Of a stretch of 16,943 nucleotides of DNA, positions 8,083 through 15,083 are shown piece after piece (within the stretch, counting starts at the first letter, position 1; the number at the start of each line of letters is the position of its first letter). A program made the position numbers and the translations under genes. Source of the DNA: J089 sp964549745 (GTDB taxonomy: Bacteria; Fidelibacterota; Marinisomatia; Marinisomatales; J089); assembly GCA_964549745.1 (NCBI GenBank), contig CAZJWP010000043.1, positions 1 through 16,943 on the forward strand, given 5' to 3'. Below the pieces are notes generated by a model, which was given only the letters and a program-made list of their open reading frames with translations, was not told the origin of the DNA and did not search any database.

Positions 8083-8937
8083 TTATTGTTTCAGGGCTTC
8101 GGCACCGCTCACGATTTCCAGCATTTCCGTGGTAATCGCGTTTTGCCGTTCCTTGTTGTATTTAAGTTGAAGTGTTTTGATCATTTCGATCGCATTGTCA
8201 GTGGCATTTTCCATGGCGATCATCCGGGCCGCCTGTTCACTGGCGAAGGATTCAAGCAAATAACGCCAAACCTGTACATTCAAGTGACGCGGAACCAGGG
8301 ATTTGACGATGGCGTCCTTGTCCGGTTCGTAAATCCGGTCTTTCGCTTTCATTTCAGCGGCATCAAAAGTCAGGGGCAGCAGTGTTTCCATGAGGATTTC
8401 CTGGGTGGCTACATTTTTAAATTCGTTGAAAACCACTCGAATCTCATCCACTTGTGTACTCAGGAAATGACTGACAATTCCGTTGCCAATCTTGATGGCA
8501 TAATTGAAGTCCAGATCGTTCCAGAATTCCACATGTGATTCAATCACGTTGTAATCCCGTTTTTTAAAGAAATCAGCGCCCCGTTTACCAATGCAAAACA
8601 GGTCCACTTTTTCACGGCCAAACGCCTCGATCTCTTTTTGCGCCCGCTTGATAATATTGGTGTTAAACGAACCGGCCAGTCCACGATCGGAAGTGACAAT
8701 GACCATGCCGATCCGGTTCACCGGTCGAATTGCAAGCAACTCCAGCAAACTGCGGTCCACATCCGGCAGAAGTTCGCTGATCACATCGCGAATGCGATAG
8801 GCATACGGCCGAGCCTGTTCCATCCGGTCCTGAGCTTTTTTCATCTTGGCGCTTGCCACCATTTTCATGGCGCTGGTCACCTGCTGAATGCTCTTGACCG
8901 ACTTGATCCGATTGCGAATATCTTTAAGATTTGCCAT
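8083..8937 (-). CDS. atpG: F1Fo ATP synthase gamma subunit
   Basis: 284 residues, normal length. The two terminal helices that form the rotating central shaft are well conserved: N-terminal IRNRIKSVKSIQQVTSAMKM and C-terminal YNKERQNAITTEMLEIVSGAEAL. The Rossmann-like middle (VTSDRGLAGSFNTNIIKRA, DLFCIGKRGADFF) is also typical. Gamma rotates inside the alpha3beta3 head, driven by the c-ring. The ATG at 8937 is only three bases from the atpA stop and has a weak Shine-Dalgarno, so coupling to atpA translation is likely. Confidence 0.98.
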   Translation of the reverse strand: MANLKDIRNRIKSVKSIQQVTSAMKMVASAKMKKAQDRMEQARPYAYRIRDVISELLPDVDRSLLELLAIRPVNRIGMVIVTSDRGLAGSFNTNIIKRAQKEIEAFGREKVDLFCIGKRGADFFKKRDYNVIESHVEFWNDLDFNYAIKIGNGIVSHFLSTQVDEIRVVFNEFKNVATQEILMETLLPLTFDAAEMKAKDRIYEPDKDAIVKSLVPRHLNVQVWRYLLESFASEQAARMIAMENATDNAIEMIKTLQLKYNKERQNAITTEMLEIVSGAEALKQ

Positions 8938-8940
8938 GGA

Positions 8941-10464
8941 TCAGGCCACAAATCCTTTTTTAAAGGTCTCGACTGCTTCTTTCATCTTGGCGTTGGTGTC
9001 ATCGTCGATTTTCCCGGAATCACGAATGGTATCCAGAACCTTGCGATAGTTGGCATCCATGAAATCCAGAAAACCAATTTCAAAATCCGCCACTTTATCC
9101 AGTTCTATATCGTCCAAATAACCCTGGTTACCGGCAAAGATCATCGCAATCTGTTTTTCAACATCCATGGGGGAATACTGCTTTTGCTTCAGGATTTCCA
9201 CCATTCGGGAACCGCGGGTTAATTGCCGCTGGGTTGATTTATCCAGGTCGGAACCAAATTTGGCGAATGCTTCCAATTCACGAAATTGAGCCAGGTCCAA
9301 TCGAAGCATACCGGCGACACTTTTCATCGCTTTCAACTGGGCGTTACCCCCGACACGTGATACGGAAATACCTACGTCCACGGCGGGTCGGATACCAGCA
9401 TTGAACAAACTGGAGATCAGGTAAATTTGTCCGTCCGTAATGGAAATCACGTTGGTGGGAATATAGGCGGATACGTCACCTTCCTGGGTTTCGATAATCG
9501 GAAGTGCTGTGAGGGAACCGCCACCCAATTCGTCACTGAGTTTTGACGCACGTTCCAATAAACGGCTGTGAAGATAAAATACGTCACCGGGATAAGCTTC
9601 GCGACCGGGAGGACGACGCAGAACCAATGACATTTGCCGGTAGGCGGCAGCTTGTTTTGTCAGGTCGTCATAAATAATGAGCGCATGTTTTCCGTTATCG
9701 CGGAAAAATTCACCCATGGAAGCTCCGGCGTACGGTGCAATATACTGTAAAGGCGCCGGATCAGAAGCATTAGCTGCCACAACCGTCGTGTATTCCATGG
9801 CTCCGGCATCTTCCAATTCTTTCACCACACGGGCCACGGTGGAAGCCTTTTGCCCAATAGCGACGTAGAAACAGTAAACCGGAGATTGGGTTTGCTGAGT
9901 TGATTTCTGATTAATAATTGTATCGATGGCAATGGCTGTTTTTCCGGTCTGGCGGTCACCAATGATCAGCTCGCGCTGTCCGCGGCCGATGGGAATCATG
10001 CTGTCAATCGATTTCAGTCCTGTCTGCAGCGGTTCTTTTACCGGCTGCCGGGCAATCACGCCCAGTGCTTTCCGTTCGATTGGCAACGTCTTGTTGCTAT
10101 TGATCGGGCCTTTACCATCAATCGGCTGTCCCAATGGATTGACCACGCGTCCCAGCAGGGACTCACCCACAGGCACTTCCACCACGCGGCCGGTCCGTTT
10201 CGCCAGATCGCCTTCTTCCACCAGTCGGGAGTCACCGAACAACACCATACCGACGTTGTCTTCTTCCAGGTTCATGGCCATGCCAAAAACGCCGTTTTGT
10301 AGTTCCACTAATTCGGAACTAACTACGTTTTCCAATCCACTGACCCGGGCGACACCGTCTCCGATCTCGATCACTTCGCCCGCTTCGGCCACATCGATCT
10401 CGATCTGGTACTTGTCAATTTGCGCGCGTAATAAATCCCGAATTTCGTCTGCTTTGAATTCCAT
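8941..10464 (-). CDS. atpA: F1Fo ATP synthase alpha subunit
   Basis: 507 residues from the ATG at 10464, the usual size. P-loop GDRQTGKT (about 169-176), VRRPPGREAYPGDVFYLHSR-type core (here LRRPPGREAYPGD) and ISVSRVGGNAQ with the conserved arginine are intact. Alpha carries non-catalytic nucleotide sites in the F1 head and contacts delta at its N-terminus. Start: the reading frame extends four codons further to a TTG at 10476, but the ATG at 10464 (MEFKADEIRDLLRAQID) fits family N-termini and has GGAA at suitable spacing, so I use it. It lies 15 bp after the atpH stop. Confidence 0.97.
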   Translation of the reverse strand: MEFKADEIRDLLRAQIDKYQIEIDVAEAGEVIEIGDGVARVSGLENVVSSELVELQNGVFGMAMNLEEDNVGMVLFGDSRLVEEGDLAKRTGRVVEVPVGESLLGRVVNPLGQPIDGKGPINSNKTLPIERKALGVIARQPVKEPLQTGLKSIDSMIPIGRGQRELIIGDRQTGKTAIAIDTIINQKSTQQTQSPVYCFYVAIGQKASTVARVVKELEDAGAMEYTTVVAANASDPAPLQYIAPYAGASMGEFFRDNGKHALIIYDDLTKQAAAYRQMSLVLRRPPGREAYPGDVFYLHSRLLERASKLSDELGGGSLTALPIIETQEGDVSAYIPTNVISITDGQIYLISSLFNAGIRPAVDVGISVSRVGGNAQLKAMKSVAGMLRLDLAQFRELEAFAKFGSDLDKSTQRQLTRGSRMVEILKQKQYSPMDVEKQIAMIFAGNQGYLDDIELDKVADFEIGFLDFMDANYRKVLDTIRDSGKIDDDTNAKMKEAVETFKKGFVA

Positions 10465-10479
10465 GTACGTTTCCAAAGT

Positions 10480-11019
10480 TTAATTCTTGATCATAAACTG
10501 TTTTAAATGTTCCATCTGTTTAGCCAATGAGGCATCCAGATACACATTACCTAATCTGAGCTTTATCCCGCCAATGAGGTTCGGATCTACCAACCGCGTG
10601 GGTTGCAGCGTCTTCCCAAAAGATTCTTCCAGTCGTTTCACGATCGCTTCCGCTTTGTCATCGGCCAATTTATCTGCCGTGTAAATCGTAAGCGGAACCT
10701 GGTTCAAGGCCTCACCCTCAAACCGTGAATACTGTTTGGCTACTTCCACCAGAACCATGGTTTCCCGATCTTCGATCAGCATCGCCAAAAACTCAATGAC
10801 GATGGAATGGATATACGATCCCAATACCTTTCTTAAAACCGGTCCTTTGTCCTCGATCGGCACTCGCCGGGTGTGGAAAAATACCTTAAACACCGGCACC
10901 TGCCGAAGCAGTCCCACCACATCGTGCAGTGAAGCACCCACTTCCCGGGTAGCATCATGGCTGATTGCCACATTGAGCAACGCCCGGGCGTACGATTTTA
11001 CTTTTCGGTCAGGCCTCAT
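10480..11019 (-). CDS. atpH: F1Fo ATP synthase delta subunit (OSCP)
   Basis: 179 residues, family-typical. The N-terminal helical domain begins VKSYARALLNVAISHD and includes the VFKVFFHTRRVP segment; the C-terminal part has the conserved LIGGIKLRLGNVYLDASLAKQ pattern (GG-x-x-x-x-G-x-x-x-D) shared by all delta/OSCP proteins. Delta sits on top of F1 and links the alpha N-termini to the b-subunit stalk. The ATG at 11019 overlaps the end of atpF by 11 bp, so the two are translated in a coupled way. Confidence 0.96.
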   Translation of the reverse strand: MRPDRKVKSYARALLNVAISHDATREVGASLHDVVGLLRQVPVFKVFFHTRRVPIEDKGPVLRKVLGSYIHSIVIEFLAMLIEDRETMVLVEVAKQYSRFEGEALNQVPLTIYTADKLADDKAEAIVKRLEESFGKTLQPTRLVDPNLIGGIKLRLGNVYLDASLAKQMEHLKQFMIKN

Positions 11020-11515
11020 TTTTACTCGTCATTTGCCGCAGGGATTGCTCGATCAAATCCTGGTTCTCCTGAGCGGAAATATTTTTCCGGATCAATTTTC
11101 CGGCGATCTGCAGGGAAAGGTCCACCACTTCCGATTTGATCTCAGCCAGCGCTTTATCCTTGGCTGTTTCGATCGATGCTTCCGCCTCCTGGCGAATTAA
11201 CCGGGCTTTTTCCTCAGCCTGGTTCAGCACATCCGATTTCAACTTTTCCGCAGTCTCTTTACTCTGCTTCAGGATGTTTTGAGCTTCTTCCCGGGCTTGA
11301 GCAAGCATTTCACCTGATTCGGCATTGATCCGTTCCAATTCATCTTTGGCTTTTTCAACATTATCCAAAGATTCCCGGATCATGTCCTCCCGTTTGTCCA
11401 GCATCGCCATGAGCGGTTTCCAGGCAAACTTCGCCAGCAAAAAGAGTAAAACCAGAAAGGTAATAATGGTCCAAATGAACAACCCGGGATCGGGTTGAAC
11501 AAGGGGATTATTCAT
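11009..11515 (-). CDS. atpF: F1Fo ATP synthase b subunit
   Basis: 168 residues. One N-terminal membrane helix (about 10-30, LFIWTIITFLVLLFLLAKF) is followed by the conserved WKPLMAMLDKRED junction and a long charged coiled coil to the C-terminus (SLQIAGKLIRKN near the end, which binds delta). It forms the peripheral stator stalk. There is only one b gene, so a homodimer is expected rather than a b/b' pair. GGAG is placed seven bases upstream of the ATG at 11515. It follows atpE by 35 bp and overlaps atpH. Confidence 0.97.
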   Translation of the reverse strand: MNNPLVQPDPGLFIWTIITFLVLLFLLAKFAWKPLMAMLDKREDMIRESLDNVEKAKDELERINAESGEMLAQAREEAQNILKQSKETAEKLKSDVLNQAEEKARLIRQEAEASIETAKDKALAEIKSEVVDLSLQIAGKLIRKNISAQENQDLIEQSLRQMTSKNEA

Positions 11516-11550
11516 ACCTTACTCCAATTTCAGTTAGTCGTGCCAAATCC

Positions 11551-11775
11551 TTATTTCATCAACACGATCAATAATGCAAATACTTCACCCAGAATGGCGA
11601 CACCTTCGAGCAGAAAGAGAGGAAGGTTGACTGCGCCGGTGATTTTATCGGCTGCTTCCGGCTGCCGGGCAATGCCTTCGCCGGCGGCGGCAGCTAATTT
11701 ACCGATACCGATTCCTGCGCCGATGACGCAAAGTCCCAAGCCTAAGGCCGCACCAAAATAATGCAGGGTTTCCAT
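11551..11775 (-). CDS. atpE: F1Fo ATP synthase c subunit
   Basis: 74 residues, two membrane helices joined by the polar loop ARQPEA (36-41). Helix 1 carries the GAGIGIGK glycine motif. The ion-binding carboxylate is Glu57 (LLEGVAI), 18 residues after the loop proline, as in other c subunits. Residues used for sodium (Gln in helix 1, Ser/Thr after the Glu) are not present: Ile24 and Gly58 stand there, so proton coupling is expected. A second acidic residue, Glu64, lies one turn-pair later in helix 2. The gene has the strongest ribosome binding site of the operon, GGAGG at 11784-11788 with an 8-base spacer, and hairpins upstream. Confidence 0.97.
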   Translation of the reverse strand: METLHYFGAALGLGLCVIGAGIGIGKLAAAAGEGIARQPEAADKITGAVNLPLFLLEGVAILGEVFALLIVLMK

Positions 11776-11783
11776 TTACTGTA

Positions 11784-11856
11784 CCTCCATGGTATTTCGT
11801 TATTTATCTAATTGACTGAGTGTGAACCGAATTCACACTTGCGTCCCCAATCGGGG
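11784..11856 (-). promoter_or_regulatory. atpB-atpE intercistronic hairpins and strong GGAGG site
   Basis: The 113-bp spacer before atpE contains an 8-bp perfect stem (11819-11826 with 11832-11839, 5-base loop), a small CCCC/GGGG hairpin (11845-11848 with 11853-11856) and a full GGAGG ribosome binding site (11784-11788). This suggests raised translation or mRNA protection for the c subunit, needed in many copies per enzyme. The function is inferred. Confidence 0.6.
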
Positions 11857-11888
11857 TTACAATATCCAAATTCGGATGTGTAAAAAAC

Positions 11889-12806
11889 TTAATGATGCAC
11901 ATTGATGGCCATTCCAATGAATACAGCAGATAACAGGGTAAACACATAAGCCTGAACCAATACCACAATAATTTCCAGAGCGGAAATACCCACGGCCAGC
12001 GGCACCGAAACAAGAGCGCCGACACCAATTCCCGCCAAGGCGGTATGGAACAGTCCTGTGAAAATGAACACAAAGGATAAGATCACCAGAATGGCGACGT
12101 GACCGCCGGTCATATTGGCCGCAAGTCGCATCGTCAGTGCGAAAGGCTTGACCAGCATCCCGACAATCTCAATCGGGATTAAAATGATGTAGACCCACCA
12201 GGGTAATCCATGGGGGACTAAATTGTACCAGTGGGTAAAAAACCCGTGAGCCCGGGATCCGGCAATAATAATGGCAAAAAATGTAATAATCGCCAACGCG
12301 GCGGTTACATTGTAATTCCCGGTGGCTGTGGGACCGCCGTGGATAATATGATTCATCATCGACGCATGTCCGGTGTGGAAAATAAACCGATCCAGCGCAC
12401 CCAATACGTCAAAAATCGGGATCAGTCCCATAGCGTTACAGGTGAGGATAAAGAAGAAAAAGGTCAGGATCAACGGCGTCCATGCATTCACAAATTTCGG
12501 TCCTACATTGGGGAGAACAATAGAATCGCGAATATATTGAGCGACGGCTTCAATACCATTGTAAAAACCCGTGGGAACCAAATCGCCTTTGCGGATGAAT
12601 CGTCGTACAGCCCAGGTAACTGTCATAAATACAAGTAAGGCAACAACCCAAATCATCAGGACGTGTTTGGTAATGGAAAAATCAATGCCGAATAAGGTTG
12701 GCAGCTGGACGATGGCGTGTTCGGCCGTCGTGTTGGACACGTGGCCGATTATGACTTCGCCAGCATTAAATCCTTCGGCGACGTGTTCGGGTTCGGGGAC
12801 AATCAT
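11889..12806 (-). CDS. atpB: F1Fo ATP synthase a subunit
   Basis: 305 residues, somewhat longer than the ~270 of Escherichia coli. Several membrane helices; the essential arginine is Arg227 in FALTMRLAANMTGGH, and the C-terminal helix pair (LEIIVVLVQAYVFTLLSAVFIG) has the conserved glutamine and tyrosine region. It forms the two half-channels next to the c-ring. The N-terminus (1-45) is a longer soluble segment with no clear signal peptide. Between helices, residues 136-165 form a loop containing four histidines (144, 147, 153, 156), which is unusual. The Shine-Dalgarno before the ATG at 12806 is weak. It lies 27 bp after the atpI-like gene. Confidence 0.97.
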   Translation of the reverse strand: MIVPEPEHVAEGFNAGEVIIGHVSNTTAEHAIVQLPTLFGIDFSITKHVLMIWVVALLVFMTVTWAVRRFIRKGDLVPTGFYNGIEAVAQYIRDSIVLPNVGPKFVNAWTPLILTFFFFILTCNAMGLIPIFDVLGALDRFIFHTGHASMMNHIIHGGPTATGNYNVTAALAIITFFAIIIAGSRAHGFFTHWYNLVPHGLPWWVYIILIPIEIVGMLVKPFALTMRLAANMTGGHVAILVILSFVFIFTGLFHTALAGIGVGALVSVPLAVGISALEIIVVLVQAYVFTLLSAVFIGMAINVHH

Positions 12807-12833
12807 GGATCAATCTTATGGGCTAATTCGTGA

Positions 12834-13196
12834 TTAACTGGCAATAAACTTGGCGCGAAAATACAACGCCTCTGCCAAATGAAGAAGGATAAAAAAGACA
12901 GAAAAACTTAAAACAAAAATCAACTCATTTATTTGGGCGGTTTTGAACACAATCACGACGTAAATCGCATAAAAAACCATCTTGAGCCCAAACATGCTGA
13001 TCATTACCCCGGTAAGCTTTTCCGGGGTGTCCTTATATTTTCGGGAGGCGAAGGCCACCGTAATTACTCCCATCACTAAGGGAGCGATCATACCCAAAAA
13101 TCCTGATCGAACAAAGTCGGGTCCCCACAGAACGCAACCGAGACCCCATAATCCCAGACTTCCCAAAATCATCCATAAAGCAAAACGTTCTTTCAA
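12834..13196 (-). CDS. atpI: AtpI-like membrane protein
   Basis: 120 residues with about four membrane helices (roughly 7-24, 33-50, 63-84 and 90-111) and short charged loops such as SRKYKDTP; no catalytic motif. Position at the head of atpBEFHAGDC, size and topology match AtpI, an accessory protein that assists c-ring assembly or magnesium handling, though sequence similarity is weak across this family. The start is a TTG at 13196, backed by GGAG (13205-13208) eight bases upstream; the nearest upstream ATG is out of frame. A nested hairpin in the leader ends beside this GGAG site. Confidence 0.75.
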   Translation of the reverse strand: MKERFALWMILGSLGLWGLGCVLWGPDFVRSGFLGMIAPLVMGVITVAFASRKYKDTPEKLTGVMISMFGLKMVFYAIYVVIVFKTAQINELIFVLSFSVFFILLHLAEALYFRAKFIAS

Positions 13197-13209
13197 AAAT
13201 TATTCTCCA

Positions 13210-13260
13210 CTGAGTTCATGTTCGATCCACCTGCGTTAAAACTTCGGTGGACAGGCTCAG
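13210..13260 (-). promoter_or_regulatory. Nested hairpin in the atpI leader
   Basis: Two nested stems are visible: outer CTGAG (13210-13214) with CTCAG (13256-13260), inner TCCACC (13226-13231) with GGTGGA (13246-13251). The structure ends one base from the GGAG ribosome binding site of atpI. It may also be a remnant of a dispersed intergenic repeat; a role in regulation is inference. Confidence 0.4.
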
Positions 13261-13263
13261 CAT

Positions 13264-13318
13264 GACAGGATTCACAAAACATTTAATTTCCCCTGAATAT
13301 GCATATCCGGCACAGCGG
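13264..13318. repeat. 55-bp direct repeat, copy 1 (left of gap)
   Basis: This 55-base segment, beginning GACAGGATTCACAAAACATT and ending GGCACAGCGG, is identical to 13419-13473. Its edge coincides exactly with the N run, which points to an unmerged contig overlap rather than a biological duplication. Confidence 0.97.
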
Positions 13319-13418
13319 NNNNNNNNNNNNNNNNNNNNNNNNNNNNNNNNNNNNNNNNNNNNNNNNNNNNNNNNNNNNNNNNNNNNNNNNNNNNNNNNNN
13401 NNNNNNNNNNNNNNNNNN
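13319..13418. other. Assembly gap, exactly 100 N
   Basis: Exactly 100 N, the customary placeholder for a scaffold join of unknown size. Both flanks carry the same 55 bases, so the real gap may be zero or negative. Any reading frame drawn across it is meaningless. Confidence 0.99.
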
Positions 13419-13473
13419 GACAGGATTCACAAAACATTTAATTTCCCCTGAATATGCATATCCGGCACAGCGG
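13419..13473. repeat. 55-bp direct repeat, copy 2 (right of gap)
   Basis: Base-for-base copy of 13264-13318, starting at the first base after the N run. If the two contigs are merged on this overlap, the atpZ-atpI spacer shrinks from 473 to 318 bp. Confidence 0.97.
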
Positions 13474-13669
13474 CGAAAAGAAGCGGGGACTGATCGAAGG
13501 GTGATGTGAATTTTCCCGTGTTGATTACCGTTGTCGGGACAGAGACAAGATTCATAATTAATTTTACTTAAAAATTAAGAAATTTCCTTATTCCCATCTT
13601 GAGAGAGGTGCCTCGATTTATCGGCGTGGGGTGTGTTTTTATGAATCATATTTTTAACCCGCAATCATA

Positions 13670-13918
13670 TTAATCTTTTTTCCCAAACACAACTTTAGCA
13701 ATCTCATACAACCCAACAACCATACCAATTCCAATTCCGATCAGCATCAATACCGGTTCCGTGTTGAAATATCGGTCGCCAAGCAGACCCAAACCGCCTA
13801 AAAGTAAAATTGCTGCAATCAGCGAATAGGACGCTCCGGCAGCCGGTCCCATATCCTGTACCATTTTCTGGAGGTAGCGGAATGAATCCGCAAAAGTCGT
13901 ATCCGGTTTTTTGTTCAA
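13670..13918 (-). CDS. atpZ: AtpZ/AtpI-family F1Fo ATPase accessory membrane protein
   Basis: 82 residues. After a polar N-terminus (1-25, FADSFRYLQKMVQDMGPAAG) come two membrane helices (about 28-46 and 54-76) with the family's GLGLLGDRYF turn and a glycine-rich second helix (IGIGIGMVVGLYE). It fits the small AtpZ-type proteins usually encoded at the start of atp operons, thought to help assembly or ion handling of the Fo part. Its ATG at 13918 overlaps the bactofilin stop by four bases (ATGA), so it belongs to the parA-parB-M23-bactofilin transcript. The atpI-like gene and the rest of the atp operon begin after the gapped non-coding stretch. Confidence 0.85.
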   Translation of the reverse strand: MNKKPDTTFADSFRYLQKMVQDMGPAAGASYSLIAAILLLGGLGLLGDRYFNTEPVLMLIGIGIGMVVGLYEIAKVVFGKKD

Positions 13919-14277
13919 TCTGTTTCAAACTTATCTGCATCCGTCAACCGGCACTGCCCGGTGAACCGGGCTCCCTCATCGATCAGTAATTGCTGATAGG
14001 TTAAGTCCCCGTTTAAAAAACTTTGCCCGCCAAGAACAGCACGTGCCTTTACGGTCACATTACCGTGCACTTCTCCGTGAAGCTGGATATCACTGCTCTG
14101 AATATTCCCTATAACTTTCCCGGATTTTGCGACCCGGACCGGACCCTCGGTTTGAATACTCCCTTCTACAATGCCGTAGACAATCAGTCCCCCTTGAAGA
14201 GATAGATCGCCCACCAGCCTTGCGTCCGCGCCGATGACTGTATGCACATTTTGAAAATCAAGGTTTTTCGTTTTCAT
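13915..14277 (-). CDS. Bactofilin
   Basis: 120 residues from the ATG at 14277 (MKTKNLDFQNVHTVIGADAR). The body is a run of short beta-strand repeats with regularly spaced glycines and hydrophobics (GDLSLQGGLIVYGIVEGSIQ, VRVAKSGKVIGNI, LHGEVHGNVTV, AVLGGQSFLNGDL), the right-handed beta-helix of bactofilins. These polymerise into non-polar filaments under the membrane and position wall enzymes or other proteins. The open frame runs upstream to 14403, but that part lies inside the peptidase gene and lacks bactofilin character. The start overlaps the end of the M23 gene by 20 bp, and AAGGA lies about 12 bases upstream. Adjacent bactofilin and M23 genes are known from cell-shape systems such as Helicobacter CcmA/Csd1. 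Confidence 0.93.
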   Translation of the reverse strand: MKTKNLDFQNVHTVIGADARLVGDLSLQGGLIVYGIVEGSIQTEGPVRVAKSGKVIGNIQSSDIQLHGEVHGNVTVKARAVLGGQSFLNGDLTYQQLLIDEGARFTGQCRLTDADKFETD

Positions 14278-15070
14278 CGCTGCTGATATCCTTTGATTTG
14301 TATTCGGGATAATATATAAATGGATCAACGGGAATCCCGTCTTTCCATACTTCAAAATGCAAATGGGGTCCGGAAGAAATACCGGTGTTGCCGCCCAGGC
14401 CAATCACTTCACCGCGATGGACAAATTCCCGGGTGGACACCAAATTCCGGAGGAAGTGACCATACAAGGTGAAATAGTCGTTTCCGTGATAAAGAATGAT
14501 CTCGTTTCCCATGTCATAGGTCCAACCTGAGAACACCACATATCCGCTGGCAGTAGCCACGACCGGATCACTTTCTTTTATTGCAATATCAATCCCGTAA
14601 TGGTTTTTCACCGGATCTTTTATGGATGTATGGAGTCGCTGGGTGACATATCCCATTATGGGCGGGACAGATGGAATGTTTTCCACATACGATACATAAA
14701 CAGGCTTCTCCGTGACTGTACCGGGTATGGGCGCTTTTGCCGTGGTATCGGATTTGGATTTTCCCTTACTGAATTGCAGGTCCGGTCCCAACGTTTTCCG
14801 AATTTGCTGATCCATTTGCTGAAGCCGTTCCATGTCCTGCATGAGGTTTAATACGGAAACACGTTCTTTCGCCAGTGTATTGTATTTCGCTTTGAGTGAA
14901 CTATAATCGACGATTTGCGGCGTGAAATAAACAACGGCGCTAAAGATGAGTGCGATAAAAATAATTCCGGTAATTACCCAAAACCGGAGCATACGCCGAC
15001 TGACCTGAAACTGGCGATTTTCATCGCCCGTATCCGGAATAACTAAAAAAGTGTAGCGTTTGGGTTTCAC
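14258..15070 (-). CDS. Membrane-anchored M23 (LytM) murein endopeptidase
   Basis: 270 residues. Short basic cytoplasmic tail, one membrane helix (about 29-50), a coiled-coil segment (about 53-95), a Lys/Ser/Thr linker, then the M23 domain (about 140-255). Zinc ligands His157 and Asp161 (HYGID), His238 in the HLH motif, and catalytic histidines His205 (YGH) and His236 are all present, so it should be an active D,D-type endopeptidase cutting peptidoglycan cross-links in the periplasm rather than a degenerate activator. The linked bactofilin gene suggests the enzyme is placed by a bactofilin scaffold through its cytoplasmic tail, as in bactofilin/LmdC-type pairs. The start at 15070 is 13 bp after parB. 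Confidence 0.93.
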   Translation of the reverse strand: MKPKRYTFLVIPDTGDENRQFQVSRRMLRFWVITGIIFIALIFSAVVYFTPQIVDYSSLKAKYNTLAKERVSVLNLMQDMERLQQMDQQIRKTLGPDLQFSKGKSKSDTTAKAPIPGTVTEKPVYVSYVENIPSVPPIMGYVTQRLHTSIKDPVKNHYGIDIAIKESDPVVATASGYVVFSGWTYDMGNEIILYHGNDYFTLYGHFLRNLVSTREFVHRGEVIGLGGNTGISSGPHLHFEVWKDGIPVDPFIYYPEYKSKDISSDENEKP

Positions 15071-15083
15071 ACCAAATCCTCGA

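Larger units (their letters stand above)
13197..13669. other. Non-coding stretch between atpZ and atpI with assembly gap
   Basis: No gene is supported here. It contains the leader of atpI, two copies of a 55-bp sequence on either side of 100 N, and about 195 bp of AT-rich sequence next to atpZ with short palindromes such as CTTAAAAATTAAG near 13570. The atp operon promoter should lie here on the minus strand, but I could not pick a convincing -35/-10 pair. No clear terminator follows atpZ, so read-through into the atp operon is possible. Confidence 0.8.

Noticed and set aside
8638..9222. Long plus-strand open frames within the atp genes (such as 194 residues here)
   Set aside because: They are antisense shadows of conserved atpG and atpA; their translations show no recognisable domain.
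12725..12750. CACGTG core near 12738 as a possible parS
   Set aside because: The flanking bases do not form the required palindrome (TTGGA on one side, GCCGA on the other), and it lies inside atpB coding sequence.
13216..13441. Open frames running through the N run on both strands
   Set aside because: They exist only because N is read as unknown residues; the flanks are duplicated contig ends with no coding character.
13500..13640. tRNA-like or riboswitch-like structure in the AT-rich spacer
   Set aside because: No cloverleaf arms or conserved aptamer motif; only short AT palindromes.
14278..14403. Longer bactofilin start at 14403
   Set aside because: The extra 42 residues lie within the M23 gene, include many Pro and hydrophobic residues unlike bactofilins, and the ATG at 14277 gives a standard N-terminus.
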